Origin: Arthrobacter sp. JZ12
GTDB lineage: Bacteria > Actinomycetota > Actinomycetes > Actinomycetales > Micrococcaceae
Assembly (NCBI RefSeq): GCF_035189165.1
Contig: NZ_CP045246.1
Coordinates: 2,604,001-2,668,000 of the forward strand
Direction: 5' to 3'
Length of the DNA stretch: 64,000 bases
Position numbers and translations under genes: made by a program
The notes under the pieces: model-generated
What the model saw: the letters and a program-made list of their open reading frames with translations, nothing else
Databases searched by the model: none
Told to the model about the DNA's origin: nothing
Part shown: positions 34,525 through 42,672 of the stretch, piece after piece
Numbering within the stretch: the first letter of the stretch is position 1
Layout: the number at the start of each line of letters is the position of its first letter

Positions 34525-34920
34525 ATGCCCCGACTGCTGCTGTTCCTCGTGATCCTGGGGATCGCCGTCATCATCTACGCACTGTTCGACTGCCTGATGA
34601 GCCGCGCAAACGCAGTCCGGAGCATTTCCAAGCCCGCCTGGGTGCTCACCATCCTCTTTGTGCCGCTGCTGGGTGCCGGACTCTGGTTCCTTTTCGGCCG
34701 ACCGCGCGGTGACGACCGACCCAGCCAGCGCTCCACTGGCCGTCCCACCGCCCCGGATGACGATCCCCAGTTCCTCCGCAATTTGGAACTACGGCGGCGT
34801 CAGGAGGCCCGTGAGGCCGAACAGCGCCGGAAAGAAGCAGAGCGCCGCGCCCGCGACGCGGAGAAGCACAAGAAAAAGCACGACGACGAGGGAACTCCCA
34901 GCGACGGCAAGACCGCCTGA
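34525..34920 (+). CDS. PLDc_N-domain membrane protein
   Basis: Protein of 131 residues with the phospholipase D nuclease N-terminal (PLDc_N) membrane hairpin: two helices at about 3-24 and 40-58, ending in WFLFGRP. The second half is a soluble, highly charged coiled coil (RRRQEAREAEQRRKEAERR and a Lys/Asp-rich end). No catalytic HKD motif is present, so it is not a phospholipase. It converges with ccsB, with 26 bases between stops. Function unknown. Confidence 0.82.
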   Translation: MPRLLLFLVILGIAVIIYALFDCLMSRANAVRSISKPAWVLTILFVPLLGAGLWFLFGRPRGDDRPSQRSTGRPTAPDDDPQFLRNLELRRRQEAREAEQRRKEAERRARDAEKHKKKHDDEGTPSDGKTA

Positions 34921-34946
34921 GACTCCCCTCCTACGGGGTCTAAAGG

Positions 34947-35978
34947 TCAGACGCCCGAGTAGCTGTGCAGTCCTGAGAAGTAGATGTTCACGATCGTGAA
35001 GTTGAAGACAATGCACAGGTAGCCAACGATGGAGAGCCAGGCGGCACGCGTTCCGGTCCAACCGCGCGTTGCACGTGCATGCAGGTACCCGGCGTAGACC
35101 ACCCAGATCACGAAGGTCCAGACTTCCTTCGTGTCCCAGCCCCAGTACCGTCCCCATGCGCGCTCGGCCCAAATCGCTCCGGCCATCAGGGTGAAGGTCC
35201 ACAGTACAAAGGCGATGGCGTTGATCCGGTACGAGAGGTTCTCGAGGCTCAGTGCGGACGGGACCAGCCGCATGAACGGCATCCGGTCGCTTCCGCCGGC
35301 GGCGAGGCGGGCAACCCGGTTAGCCTGCAGGAGCTGCAGGACCGACATCGCGAAGGTCAGCGTGAACAGCGCTGAAGCAGCCACCGCAACCGAGACGTGG
35401 ATGATGAGCCAGTAGCTCTGAAGGGCTGGCACCAGGTTGGCCACCGGCGTCGGAAATCCGATGGTCGCAGCGCAGAGCATGACCACCACGAGGCCGATGA
35501 CGAAGGTCCCCAGGAACCGCAGGTCCTTACGCGTCAGAACCAGCAGGAAGACGACGGCGACCACCAGTCCGCCGGTGGTGCAGAACTCGTACATGTTGCC
35601 CCAGGGCACGCGGCCGGCGGCCATGCCGCGGCTGACTACGGCAACAGTGTGGATGATCGCCGCGAGTACCGTGAGTGCGACGGCGACACGCGCGATCGCA
35701 CGCCGCTCGCCGCGGTACTGCATCGCGTCGTCGGCGGTGCTGCCGGCGGGAGCCTCAGCGCCGGCGGAGCGCCCGCGCTTGCCCGCAGCCACCGCGCCGG
35801 CAAGCACAAGTTCGCGCTCCTCGGCAGACTCGACCAGCCCTGCCTCCATCTCCCGGATGCGGCGGCTGCTTCGGACCAGGTCCCAGGTGAAGGCAAGGAA
35901 GGCCACGGTGTAGGCGAGCGCCGCGAGCAACATGAACAGCTCGCTGTACTGCCCGAGGGTCTGGTTTATGTTCTGCAT
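34947..35978 (-). CDS. ccsB: Cytochrome c biogenesis protein CcsB/ResC
   Basis: Heme-handling membrane protein of system II cytochrome c maturation, 343 residues with about eight helices. The tryptophan-rich WWD-type loop is visible as AWGRYWGWDTKEVWTFVIW, and flanking His residues (for example in AIIHTVAVV and WLIIHVSVA) are candidates for heme ligation. Its ATG overlaps the resB stop by one base (TGATG). It is last in the operon his-phosphatase, resA-like, ccdA, resB, ccsB. Confidence 0.92.
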   Translation of the reverse strand: MQNINQTLGQYSELFMLLAALAYTVAFLAFTWDLVRSSRRIREMEAGLVESAEERELVLAGAVAAGKRGRSAGAEAPAGSTADDAMQYRGERRAIARVAVALTVLAAIIHTVAVVSRGMAAGRVPWGNMYEFCTTGGLVVAVVFLLVLTRKDLRFLGTFVIGLVVVMLCAATIGFPTPVANLVPALQSYWLIIHVSVAVAASALFTLTFAMSVLQLLQANRVARLAAGGSDRMPFMRLVPSALSLENLSYRINAIAFVLWTFTLMAGAIWAERAWGRYWGWDTKEVWTFVIWVVYAGYLHARATRGWTGTRAAWLSIVGYLCIVFNFTIVNIYFSGLHSYSGV

Positions 35979-37681
35979 CAGTTGTCCTTACCGCTCTGGT
36001 GCGCCGACGCCCCCGCATGCGCTGTTTCATTGTCGTCGTCTTCGGTGGGCTCCGCCAGCCAGCGTGCCCGCAACAGTTTCTCCAGGGCTGCGCCTTCCCC
36101 GGCTAGCCGGTGGTCCTCGCCACGGGCCAGCAGGCCGTACTCCACCGTTGTGCGCCCGCCGTCGTCGGTCCCGGTCCTTACCCACACGCGCCGCCTGCCG
36201 ATGAACAGGGATGCAGCCAGCCCGGCAAGCGCTAGGGAAGAAAACACCAGGGCTCCGAGTTCCGCCGGGTCGTGGGTGATATCCAGGGCCACATAGCGCC
36301 TCAGCCCGTCAAAGGTGATGGAGCCCTTGCCCTCGGGCAGATCCACGGTCTCCCCCGGATCGAGGACGATTCCACCTGCCTCGAGGTTACGGCTGTTGAG
36401 CTCAGTGAGGTTGTCGGTGTCCAGGACGTACACGTTCTGGGGTTCGCCGTCGTCCAGTCCCAGGTCGCCGTAGTAGGAGTTGAGGTTCAGCTGCGGCAGG
36501 AAGGGATCCGGGTCACGGGAGAACGAGACACCGTTCTCGTCGATGGCCGCGGTGGGAAGGAAGAAACCCACGAAACCGAGCTGGTCCGGCCGTGCGTCGG
36601 GCGCCTTGAGCACGATCAGCGAGGTGAAGAGTCCGTCCTGCGGAATGGACACCACAGGGCCCTGGTGCGCGATGTTGCCGTCACCGTCGCGCACCGTGAC
36701 TACCGGAGCGTATCCGTTGCCCACCAGGTACACGCTGGTGCCGCCGATCGTCAGCGGCTCGTTCACCTTGAGGATCTGCTCCTCGGGTTCGGCGCCGGGA
36801 GCAGACCGCGTGGTCATCGTGGCGGTGAAATCGATGGGCTGGCCGTAGTGCGTGACCTGGCGGTCGAACTGCACGTCGAAGGCATCGAGCCGGACTGAGT
36901 AGGGATCGAGGTTGTCCTCGGAGAAGTTGGTGCCCGGCGTGAAGGAGTCGTAGCCCACGAGTGTGTTCACGAACGTGTCCCCCTCAACCAGGATCTTCTG
37001 CCCCCGGTATCCGAACAGCCCGCCCACGGCCACGGAGACCAGCACACCGATCAGGGACAGGTGGAAGACCAGGTTGCCCAGTTCCTTGGCGAAGCCCTTT
37101 TCAGCCCCGACCGAGGGCCGGGCCCCGTCCTCGTCCCGGATGTCCACCCGGTAGCCGCGCTTCTTCAGCACTGCGGCGGCGTCGACGACGGCGGCACGCG
37201 CCGAATCGGGCCGGCCCCCTTCCCGGCCCGCGCCTGCTGATCCAAAGCCCACTGACGCGCGGCCTGCGGGAAGGGTGAACGCTCCATGGACCGGCATGCG
37301 GGAGAGCCTGCTCGGGGTGCGAGGCGGTTTGGAACGCCAGGCCTTTGCGTGCGCGATGGCCCGGGGAATCACACAACCGATCAGCGAAATGAACAGCAGG
37401 AGATAGATGGCCGAGAACCAAACGGACGAATAGACGTCGAAGAGCTGGAACCAGTCCAGCACGGGACCGGTCTCCGGGTTGTCCTGGATGTACTGGGTAA
37501 CGACGGCCGGGTTTGCGGGCCGCTGCGGGAAGAGGGACCCGGGGACGGCCGCGACGGCGAGCAGCAGCAGCAGGAACAACGCGGTACGCATGCTGGTCAA
37601 CTGCGTCCAGATCCAGCGCAGGGTTCCCACAAATCCCAGTGCGGGAAGCGCAACCTCGCTCTCGCGGTCCTTTGGTGCCAT
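35978..37681 (-). CDS. resB: Cytochrome c biogenesis protein ResB
   Basis: Partner of CcsB in heme delivery to apocytochrome c, 567 residues. Three N-terminal helices (about 35, 90 and 200) and one near residue 480 flank a large extracytoplasmic domain (about 225-470). The family start TWTQLTSMRTALFLLLLLA-like segment (IWTQLTSMRTALFLL) and SLFPQRP are clear. Residues about 140-170 are a Gly/Ala/Arg-rich cytoplasmic insertion. The C-terminus (after 510) is acidic and likely cytoplasmic. Confidence 0.92.
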   Translation of the reverse strand: MAPKDRESEVALPALGFVGTLRWIWTQLTSMRTALFLLLLLAVAAVPGSLFPQRPANPAVVTQYIQDNPETGPVLDWFQLFDVYSSVWFSAIYLLLFISLIGCVIPRAIAHAKAWRSKPPRTPSRLSRMPVHGAFTLPAGRASVGFGSAGAGREGGRPDSARAAVVDAAAVLKKRGYRVDIRDEDGARPSVGAEKGFAKELGNLVFHLSLIGVLVSVAVGGLFGYRGQKILVEGDTFVNTLVGYDSFTPGTNFSEDNLDPYSVRLDAFDVQFDRQVTHYGQPIDFTATMTTRSAPGAEPEEQILKVNEPLTIGGTSVYLVGNGYAPVVTVRDGDGNIAHQGPVVSIPQDGLFTSLIVLKAPDARPDQLGFVGFFLPTAAIDENGVSFSRDPDPFLPQLNLNSYYGDLGLDDGEPQNVYVLDTDNLTELNSRNLEAGGIVLDPGETVDLPEGKGSITFDGLRRYVALDITHDPAELGALVFSSLALAGLAASLFIGRRRVWVRTGTDDGGRTTVEYGLLARGEDHRLAGEGAALEKLLRARWLAEPTEDDDNETAHAGASAHQSGKDN

Positions 37682-37718
37682 CAGGTGTTCCTTCGCTTCA
37701 GCTTTCCAGTCAGTTGTC

Positions 37719-38507
37719 TCAGATGGGCAGCGTCACGCTGCCGAGCCACTGCTGGAGCTCATTGATCCAGAGATTCCAGACGCCCGACGCCATCAGGACG
37801 CCCACAGCGATGAGCATTCCTCCACCAAACCGCTGCAGCAGCAGACGGTGCTTCCGGAAGAACGCCATAGCGCCCATGCCGCGCCTCAGTCCGAGTGCGA
37901 TCAGCAGGAACGGCATTCCCAGTCCCAGGCAGTACACAAAGGTGAGCAATGCGCCCTTGGCGGCGCTGGCGCCGTCGTTCGAGAAGGCGAGCAGTTGAAC
38001 GGCCGAAAGAGTGGGCCCGATGCAGGGAGCCCAACCCAGCCCGAACGTCAGGCCCAGCAGCGGCGCACCCCAGAGTCCGCTGGGGACGCGGGCATGGATT
38101 TTGCGGTCCTGCTGGAACCAGGAGAGCCCGCCCATGAACACGATGCCAAGCACGATCACGACCAGCCCGAACACGCGAAGCAGCCACTCCTGCGAACCGG
38201 CCATCCAGGCACCCAACTGCCCGAAAAGTGCACCGTAGGCCATGAAAACGAGCGAAAACCCGACGACGAACAGCCCGATACCGGCCACCATGCGCCCACG
38301 CTTCTGCTGTTCGAGATCGACTCCGGTCAGCCCGCTGACGTAACCCAGGTAGCCGGGCACCAGCGGCAGGACGCACGGTGAAACGAACGACACGAGCCCG
38401 GCCAGCAGCGCAACGGGCAGGGCCAGCACCATGGAACCGTTGAGAACCGTGTCGGCGAACGCATTGCCGGCGGGGGCAAGCGCAGTGGGGATACCGGAAG
38501 AGAGCAC
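37719..38507 (-). CDS. ccdA: Thiol-disulfide membrane transporter CcdA
   Basis: Membrane protein of 262 residues that carries reducing equivalents across the membrane to the thioredoxin-like protein. The two conserved Cys are in FVSPCVLPLVPGYLGY (helix 1) and GWAPCIGPTL (helix 4), and six to seven hydrophobic helices are present. A short N-terminal extension precedes helix 1. The GTG start lies 5 bases after the resA-like stop. Confidence 0.92.
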   Translation of the reverse strand: MLSSGIPTALAPAGNAFADTVLNGSMVLALPVALLAGLVSFVSPCVLPLVPGYLGYVSGLTGVDLEQQKRGRMVAGIGLFVVGFSLVFMAYGALFGQLGAWMAGSQEWLLRVFGLVVIVLGIVFMGGLSWFQQDRKIHARVPSGLWGAPLLGLTFGLGWAPCIGPTLSAVQLLAFSNDGASAAKGALLTFVYCLGLGMPFLLIALGLRRGMGAMAFFRKHRLLLQRFGGGMLIAVGVLMASGVWNLWINELQQWLGSVTLPI

Positions 38508-38512
38508 GTCCG

Positions 38513-39136
38513 CTACTCCGCCAGCGCGGAGTCGATGAGCGCGCTGAGGGTTCCCTTGTCAGCCAGTCCAAGGATGCGGGCAGAAACCCGGCCCTCCTTG
38601 TCCAGGACGATGGTGGTCGGAACGGCCTGCGGCGGAACGTAGCTGGTCATGGACAGTAGGACGCCGCCGTCGGAGTCGTTGAAGCTCGGGTAGGGAATCT
38701 CGAAGTTCCGCTCGAACGCTTCGGCGTTTTCTTTGCCGTCCCGAATGTTCACGCCGTAGAACTGCACGCCCTGCGGCCGGAACTCATCGTGCAGGGCCAC
38801 GAGGTCCGGTGCTTCCTCCCGGCAGGGTGCGCAGGCGGCGTACCAGAAGTTGAGCACCGTCACCTGGCCGGGCCACTCGGCCGAGGACACCGTCTGCCCC
38901 TCATACAGCGACCCCTCAATCTCCACCGGCTCACCGCGGTCCCCTGCCGCGTACTCGGTCACTGAACCGTCGCCGGCAATGTAATTCTTGTTGTTCCCTT
39001 CGGCGGCCTGCTGCGCCAGCGGATCCTGGGCGGCACAGCCGGAAAGTACGACGGCGGCAGCCACCGCGGGCGCGACAAGGCGCATCAGCCTGCCGGCATA
39101 ACGACGACGGCGAGGGGCAACATTCGAAAGAGTCAC
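38513..39136 (-). CDS. resA: ResA/TlpA-like thiol-disulfide lipoprotein
   Basis: Extracytoplasmic thioredoxin-fold protein of 207 residues that reduces the heme-binding cysteines of apocytochrome c. The lipobox VVLSGC is at about residue 34 and the redox motif WYAACAPCREEAP at about 103. The cis-Pro region is AVPTTIVLDKEGRV. The start is set at GTG 39136, which has GGAAG 5 bases upstream; an in-frame GTG at 39148 is the alternative. The N-terminus before the membrane segment is unusually Arg-rich (RRRRY). Confidence 0.9.
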   Translation of the reverse strand: MTLSNVAPRRRRYAGRLMRLVAPAVAAAVVLSGCAAQDPLAQQAAEGNNKNYIAGDGSVTEYAAGDRGEPVEIEGSLYEGQTVSSAEWPGQVTVLNFWYAACAPCREEAPDLVALHDEFRPQGVQFYGVNIRDGKENAEAFERNFEIPYPSFNDSDGGVLLSMTSYVPPQAVPTTIVLDKEGRVSARILGLADKGTLSALIDSALAE

Positions 39137-39175
39137 AACAGCTTCCACAAAGTTCTACAACGCGTAGTAATGGTA

Positions 39176-39841
39176 TTACGCTCCCGGGAGGTTCTTCGCA
39201 CGGGGCAGCAGGTCCGCGCAGGGCTCCTCGTACCGGACGCCGGTGAGGTCATCGCCGTCGAAATAGAGAGAGGTGACCGAAGTCAGGGAACACCTGCGCT
39301 GGCGGGGGTCATGCCACAACCGCTTCTTTTCAGCCGCTAGCCGCGCAACCCAGATGGGCAACTGGTGGCTGACCATGATGGCTTCTGCGTTCCGGCCCTC
39401 GGTGATCTCAAGAGCTTGGCGGCGCGCGTCGTTCACCGCGTCCATGACACGCTTCACCTGTGCCTGGTAGGGCTCGCCCCAGGAGGGCGTGAACGGGTTG
39501 CGCAGCGACTTCCAGTGCCGGGGGTGCCGCAACTGCTGGGCAACCTGCGCCATTCCCTCGAACTTGTTTTCCGCCTCGATGATGCGTTCGTCAGTCACCA
39601 CCGTCAGACCCAACTCACGGGCGGTTGGCTCTGCGGTTTCCTGCGCGCGGGTCAGCGGCGAGGCGACAAGATGCACGATCTCGGACCCGCTTTTGCGCCG
39701 CTCAACGAAGTGCGTGGCAACCCGCTCGGCCATCTCGCGGCCGAGCTCGGACAGGTGAAACTCCGGCAACCGGCCGTAGAGGACCCCATCCGGGTTATGT
39801 ACTTCACCATGGCGCACAAGATGAACGGTGGCTGTGGGCAT
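39176..39841 (-). CDS. Histidine phosphatase superfamily protein
   Basis: Phosphoglycerate mutase-like phosphatase of 221 residues. The catalytic motif LVRHGEVHNPDG begins at residue 8, the second Arg is in ASPLTRAQETAEP and the second His in AIMVSHQLPIW. It is first in the cytochrome c maturation operon (27 bases before the resA-like gene); no link to heme or cytochrome synthesis is known to me. Substrate unknown. Confidence 0.85.
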   Translation of the reverse strand: MPTATVHLVRHGEVHNPDGVLYGRLPEFHLSELGREMAERVATHFVERRKSGSEIVHLVASPLTRAQETAEPTARELGLTVVTDERIIEAENKFEGMAQVAQQLRHPRHWKSLRNPFTPSWGEPYQAQVKRVMDAVNDARRQALEITEGRNAEAIMVSHQLPIWVARLAAEKKRLWHDPRQRRCSLTSVTSLYFDGDDLTGVRYEEPCADLLPRAKNLPGA

Positions 39842-39968
39842 ATACCAAGTTTCGCACCCTCTGATACCTGAGGCTAAATCGGCTCTATTTCACCCCCGTC
39901 CCTGCCCAAGCCGAAGCGCTCCTGCAACCCGTCCCCGGACCGCTCCTGTAGTGCGCGGAAAAAAATAT

Positions 39969-39997
39969 TTGAAAGTTGAAGCAAACTCTGGAATAAA
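39969..39997 (+). promoter_or_regulatory. Candidate promoter for the YceI gene
   Basis: TTGAAA and AATAAA with a 17-base spacer lie in a short AT-rich patch of an otherwise GC-rich region. A nearby ATGC/GCAT inverted repeat follows at 40000-40015. The whole 39842-40095 region has no gene. Confidence 0.45.
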
Positions 39998-40095
39998 AGA
40001 TGCAAACGCATGTTTATTACAGGTACACCCGATCAGCCGTCCCGGCCGATCACCGATCAGCCACACGATTAGTTACCGAGATCAGGAGAAAGATC

Positions 40096-40647
40096 ATGGC
40101 AATCCCCACCGGACTCACCCAGGGCACCTGGAACTTCGACGGCGCACACAGCGAGGTCGGCTTCACCGTACGGCACGCAGGCATCAGCAAGGTCCGCGGC
40201 AACTTCGACACCGTTGACGCTTCCCTGCAGGTCGGCTCCTCCCTCGAGGACTCCAAGGTCACCGCAACCATCAAGACCGCATCATTCAACTCAAACGACG
40301 AGAACCGCGACGCGCACGTCCGTGGAGAAGACTTCTTCGACGTTGAGCAGTTCCCCGAGATGACCTTCGAGTCCACCCGCGTCGAGGGTGCGGGCGAGAC
40401 CTACAAGCTGATCGGTGACCTCACCATCCGCGGCATCACCAAAGAGGTTGTCATCGACACCGAGTTCAACGGTGTCGCGGTCGATCCGTTCGGCGCCACC
40501 CGCGCCGGCTTCTCCGGCCAGACCGTGATCTCCCGCAAGGAGTTCGGCCTGACCTGGAACGCTGCCCTCGAAGCCGGCGGTGTTCTGGTCGGTGACAAGG
40601 TCACCATCAACCTGGATGCAGCCTTCGTGGCCCCCTCGGCCAACTAG
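40096..40647 (+). CDS. YceI-family lipid-binding protein
   Basis: Lipocalin-like protein of 183 residues that binds isoprenoid or amide lipids in its beta barrel. Family motifs are FDGAHSEVGFTVRHAGISKVRG (start), EDFFDVEQFPEMTFES and GDLTIRGITKEV. No signal peptide is visible, as in many actinobacterial members. ATG 40096 is chosen because AGGAG lies about 8 bases upstream. It has its own promoter-like region and terminator, so it is a single-gene unit. Confidence 0.9.
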   Translation: MAIPTGLTQGTWNFDGAHSEVGFTVRHAGISKVRGNFDTVDASLQVGSSLEDSKVTATIKTASFNSNDENRDAHVRGEDFFDVEQFPEMTFESTRVEGAGETYKLIGDLTIRGITKEVVIDTEFNGVAVDPFGATRAGFSGQTVISRKEFGLTWNAALEAGGVLVGDKVTINLDAAFVAPSAN

Positions 40648-40673
40648 GCACTGCACCACACTGCAGAATCCCG

Positions 40674-40713
40674 ACAAGGGGCGCACCGGACCACCCGGTG
40701 CGCCCCTTGTTTA
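40674..40713 (+). terminator. Strong intrinsic terminator
   Basis: A perfect 16-bp stem (40674-40689 with 40695-40710), a 5-base loop and a TTTA tail lie 26 bases after the YceI stop codon. Confidence 0.9.
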
Positions 40714-40752
40714 TTCATCCTCAGGATCCGCCTCCGCCGCATTCCACGAAGG

Positions 40753-40758
40753 TACGCT
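40753..40758 (+). promoter_or_regulatory. -10 element for a leaderless mRNA
   Basis: TACGCT lies 6 bases before ATG 40765 and no ribosome binding site is present. Confidence 0.5.
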
Positions 40759-40764
40759 GAGCCC

Positions 40765-41442
40765 ATGAGCATCCCACCCAATGACCCACAGCCTTCCGAA
40801 CGCGATCCGCGTCATCTCTCCGGGACAGATCCCCTGAATCCGGCAGAACCGGGTCCCACCCAAAACTCCGGCGCGGGCCTGTCGCCCGAGCCGCAGAAGC
40901 CTGCTTCGCCGTACTCCTACCAGGCGGCCCAGCCCTCCGGCTACGCCTACCCCAGCGCTGCTTCAATGCCGACGTCGGCGCGCCCTCCGCTGCCCCGGGA
41001 AGTGAACCTTGCGTTCTGGCTAATCATCGCTGCCGGCGTTCTCAACTTCATCTCGACACTGCTGGGCGGCGGAGCTGCCAGCGGCACTCCAGCAAGCCTT
41101 CAGGGCGCAGCCATCGGAATTGCCATCGTCGTCGGGCTGGTTACCACCGGCATCTACGTGCTGCTGGCCATCTTCATCCGCAAGGGCCACAACTGGGCCC
41201 GCATCACCGCCACTGTGCTCGCCGCGATCTCCCTGCTGCTTCTGATCATGAGCTGGGTTACGCTCGCCGCGCTGCAGGGTAATCCCGAGGTCCAGCAGCA
41301 ACTCGGCGGACAGAGCCTTCAGCCCGGCGGACTGGAAATCACACTGAACATCCTCATCACCCTGCTGGGCGTGGCCGGAGTTGTGCTCTGCTGGCTCAAG
41401 CCCTCCAATCCCTACTTCAAACCCCAGCAGCTCACCTACTGA
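40765..41442 (+). CDS. Proline-rich four-helix membrane protein
   Basis: Unrecognised protein of 225 residues. Residues 1-75 are Pro/Ser/Gln-rich and disordered-looking. Four hydrophobic helices follow (about 86-108, 118-142, 150-172 and 193-213), and the C-terminus is short. Small proteins of this layout are common in actinobacteria and are usually annotated as hypothetical membrane proteins. It ends in a 22-bp tandem repeat and converges with rex. Confidence 0.72.
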   Translation: MSIPPNDPQPSERDPRHLSGTDPLNPAEPGPTQNSGAGLSPEPQKPASPYSYQAAQPSGYAYPSAASMPTSARPPLPREVNLAFWLIIAAGVLNFISTLLGGGAASGTPASLQGAAIGIAIVVGLVTTGIYVLLAIFIRKGHNWARITATVLAAISLLLLIMSWVTLAALQGNPEVQQQLGGQSLQPGGLEITLNILITLLGVAGVVLCWLKPSNPYFKPQQLTY

Positions 41443-41485
41443 GGTAATGCGTTACAGCTACTGAGGTGAAGCGGTTCAGCTACTG
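41436..41485. repeat. 22-bp tandem duplication at the end of two convergent genes
   Basis: Two adjacent 22-bp units (41436-41457 and 41458-41479) share 18 or more positions and are followed by a partial third (CTACTG). Each unit begins CTACTG, so it holds TGA on the plus strand and TAG on the minus strand. The membrane-protein stop is in the first unit and the rex stop in the partial third. Confidence 0.7.
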
Positions 41486-42196
41486 TGCAGCACGGGCGCG
41501 GGATCCGGTCTCAAGATCGGGGTCCTGCGCCCTTTGCGCGTGATAGGCAAGAATCTGGAGCTCCGTGGCCATGTCCACCTTGCGCAACTGGACGTGATCG
41601 GGGATCTGCAGCACAACCGGAGCGAAGCTGAGGATGCTGGTGATGCCTGCAGCCACCAGTTCGTCGCACAACTCCTGCGCCACCGCTGCCGGCACCGCAA
41701 GTACGGCCATATTGGCGCGCGTCCGGTGAAGCACCGTGGCTAGCTCCTGGACGGGGCTCACGCGCAGCCAACCCACCTCCGTGCCCACAATCATCTGGTC
41801 GGTATCGAACAGAGCAACCACTTCGAAACCTCGCGACTGGAAGCCTGAATATCCCGCGAGGGCCCTGCCGAGGTTGCCCGCACCGACAATGGCAACGCGC
41901 CAGTCCTGCGTCAGGCCAAGGGCGGTGGAGATCTGGCTGTTCAGGTACTGCACGTCGTAGCCCACACCGCGAGTGCCGTAGGAACCGAGATAGGAAAGGT
42001 CCTTGCGCAGCATCGGTGAATTGACACCGGCCGCGTCGGCCAGTTCCTCGGAAGACACCCTCTCGATGCCTTCGGCCAGCAGTGAATTCAGTGCCCGTAG
42101 GTAGATGGTCAGGCGCGCGAGCGACGCAGGCGGAATGTGCCTGCCCTGCTGATCACCGGCCGGAGTACGCAGCCCGGGTATTTCCGACATGCTCAC
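41480..42196 (-). CDS. rex: Redox-sensing transcriptional repressor Rex
   Basis: NADH/NAD-sensing repressor of respiratory genes, 238 residues. An N-terminal winged helix (about 22-85; SLARLTIYLRALNSLLAEG, ADAAGVNSPMLRKDLSYLG) precedes a Rossmann domain (IVGAGNLGRAL at about 104) and a C-terminal swapped helix (MATELQILAYH). It follows the glutaredoxin gene by 125 bases on the same strand. In that gap a GTTCG/CGAAC repeat is present but does not match the Rex operator consensus. Confidence 0.92.
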   Translation of the reverse strand: MSMSEIPGLRTPAGDQQGRHIPPASLARLTIYLRALNSLLAEGIERVSSEELADAAGVNSPMLRKDLSYLGSYGTRGVGYDVQYLNSQISTALGLTQDWRVAIVGAGNLGRALAGYSGFQSRGFEVVALFDTDQMIVGTEVGWLRVSPVQELATVLHRTRANMAVLAVPAAVAQELCDELVAAGITSILSFAPVVLQIPDHVQLRKVDMATELQILAYHAQRAQDPDLETGSRARAAQ

Positions 42197-42321
42197 TGAT
42201 TCATCGCTCCATCACTGTGCGTCGGCGGCCCGGATGGCGCCGGCGGCCCGCCGGAGGATGACGACGGGGTAAGACAACTTTAGATCGCGCCGTGGTGCCC
42301 TCAAAGTTCGCGACGAACCGG

Positions 42322-42600
42322 CTAGGCGAGCAAACGCCGCAGGCGTACCTCGTCGATCGTCCAAAAGTCCCGCTGCACACCGTCCAGAAGCAGCACCGGA
42401 ACTTCCTCGGAAAAGCGTTGTAGCAGCTCCGGGTGATCAGTGACCGACACTTCCTTCCAGGCGACACCCCGGTCCTTGGCAACCCGATCGACCGTCTCTC
42501 GCGCAGCGGTGCACAGATGACAGTCCGGGCGTGTGACCAGCACCAGGCCGGAGGTCCAGTCCTCCGCAGCGGCATCCGTTCCCTGCACATGCTGACTCAT
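42322..42600 (-). CDS. Glutaredoxin-family protein
   Basis: Thioredoxin-fold protein of 92 residues. The redox motif is RPDCHLCTA, a CxxC pair; the cis-Pro lies in EEVPVLLLDG, and the end LLDGVQRDFWTIDEVRLRRLL is typical of actinobacterial DUF836-type glutaredoxins. TAGGGT lies 7 bases before the ATG. Upstream frame continuation is the shadow of the HAD gene. It is divergent from the HAD hydrolase and upstream of rex. Confidence 0.85.
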   Translation of the reverse strand: MSQHVQGTDAAAEDWTSGLVLVTRPDCHLCTAARETVDRVAKDRGVAWKEVSVTDHPELLQRFSEEVPVLLLDGVQRDFWTIDEVRLRRLLA

Positions 42601-42660
42601 GGCTTCCACCCTACTGGCCGCGCCCCGCATTGGGGCGCCTCGGGCGTGGCTGGCAGTGAT

Positions 42661-42666
42661 TAGACT
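42661..42666 (+). promoter_or_regulatory. -10 element for a leaderless mRNA
   Basis: TAGACT lies 6 bases before ATG 42673. Confidence 0.55.
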
Positions 42667-42672
42667 CGGGGT

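Noticed and set aside
42306-42318. GTTCG/CGAAC repeat upstream of rex as a Rex operator
   Set aside because: It is short and does not match the TTGTGAA-N6-TTCACAA type of Rex site, and it lies next to the glutaredoxin stop codon.
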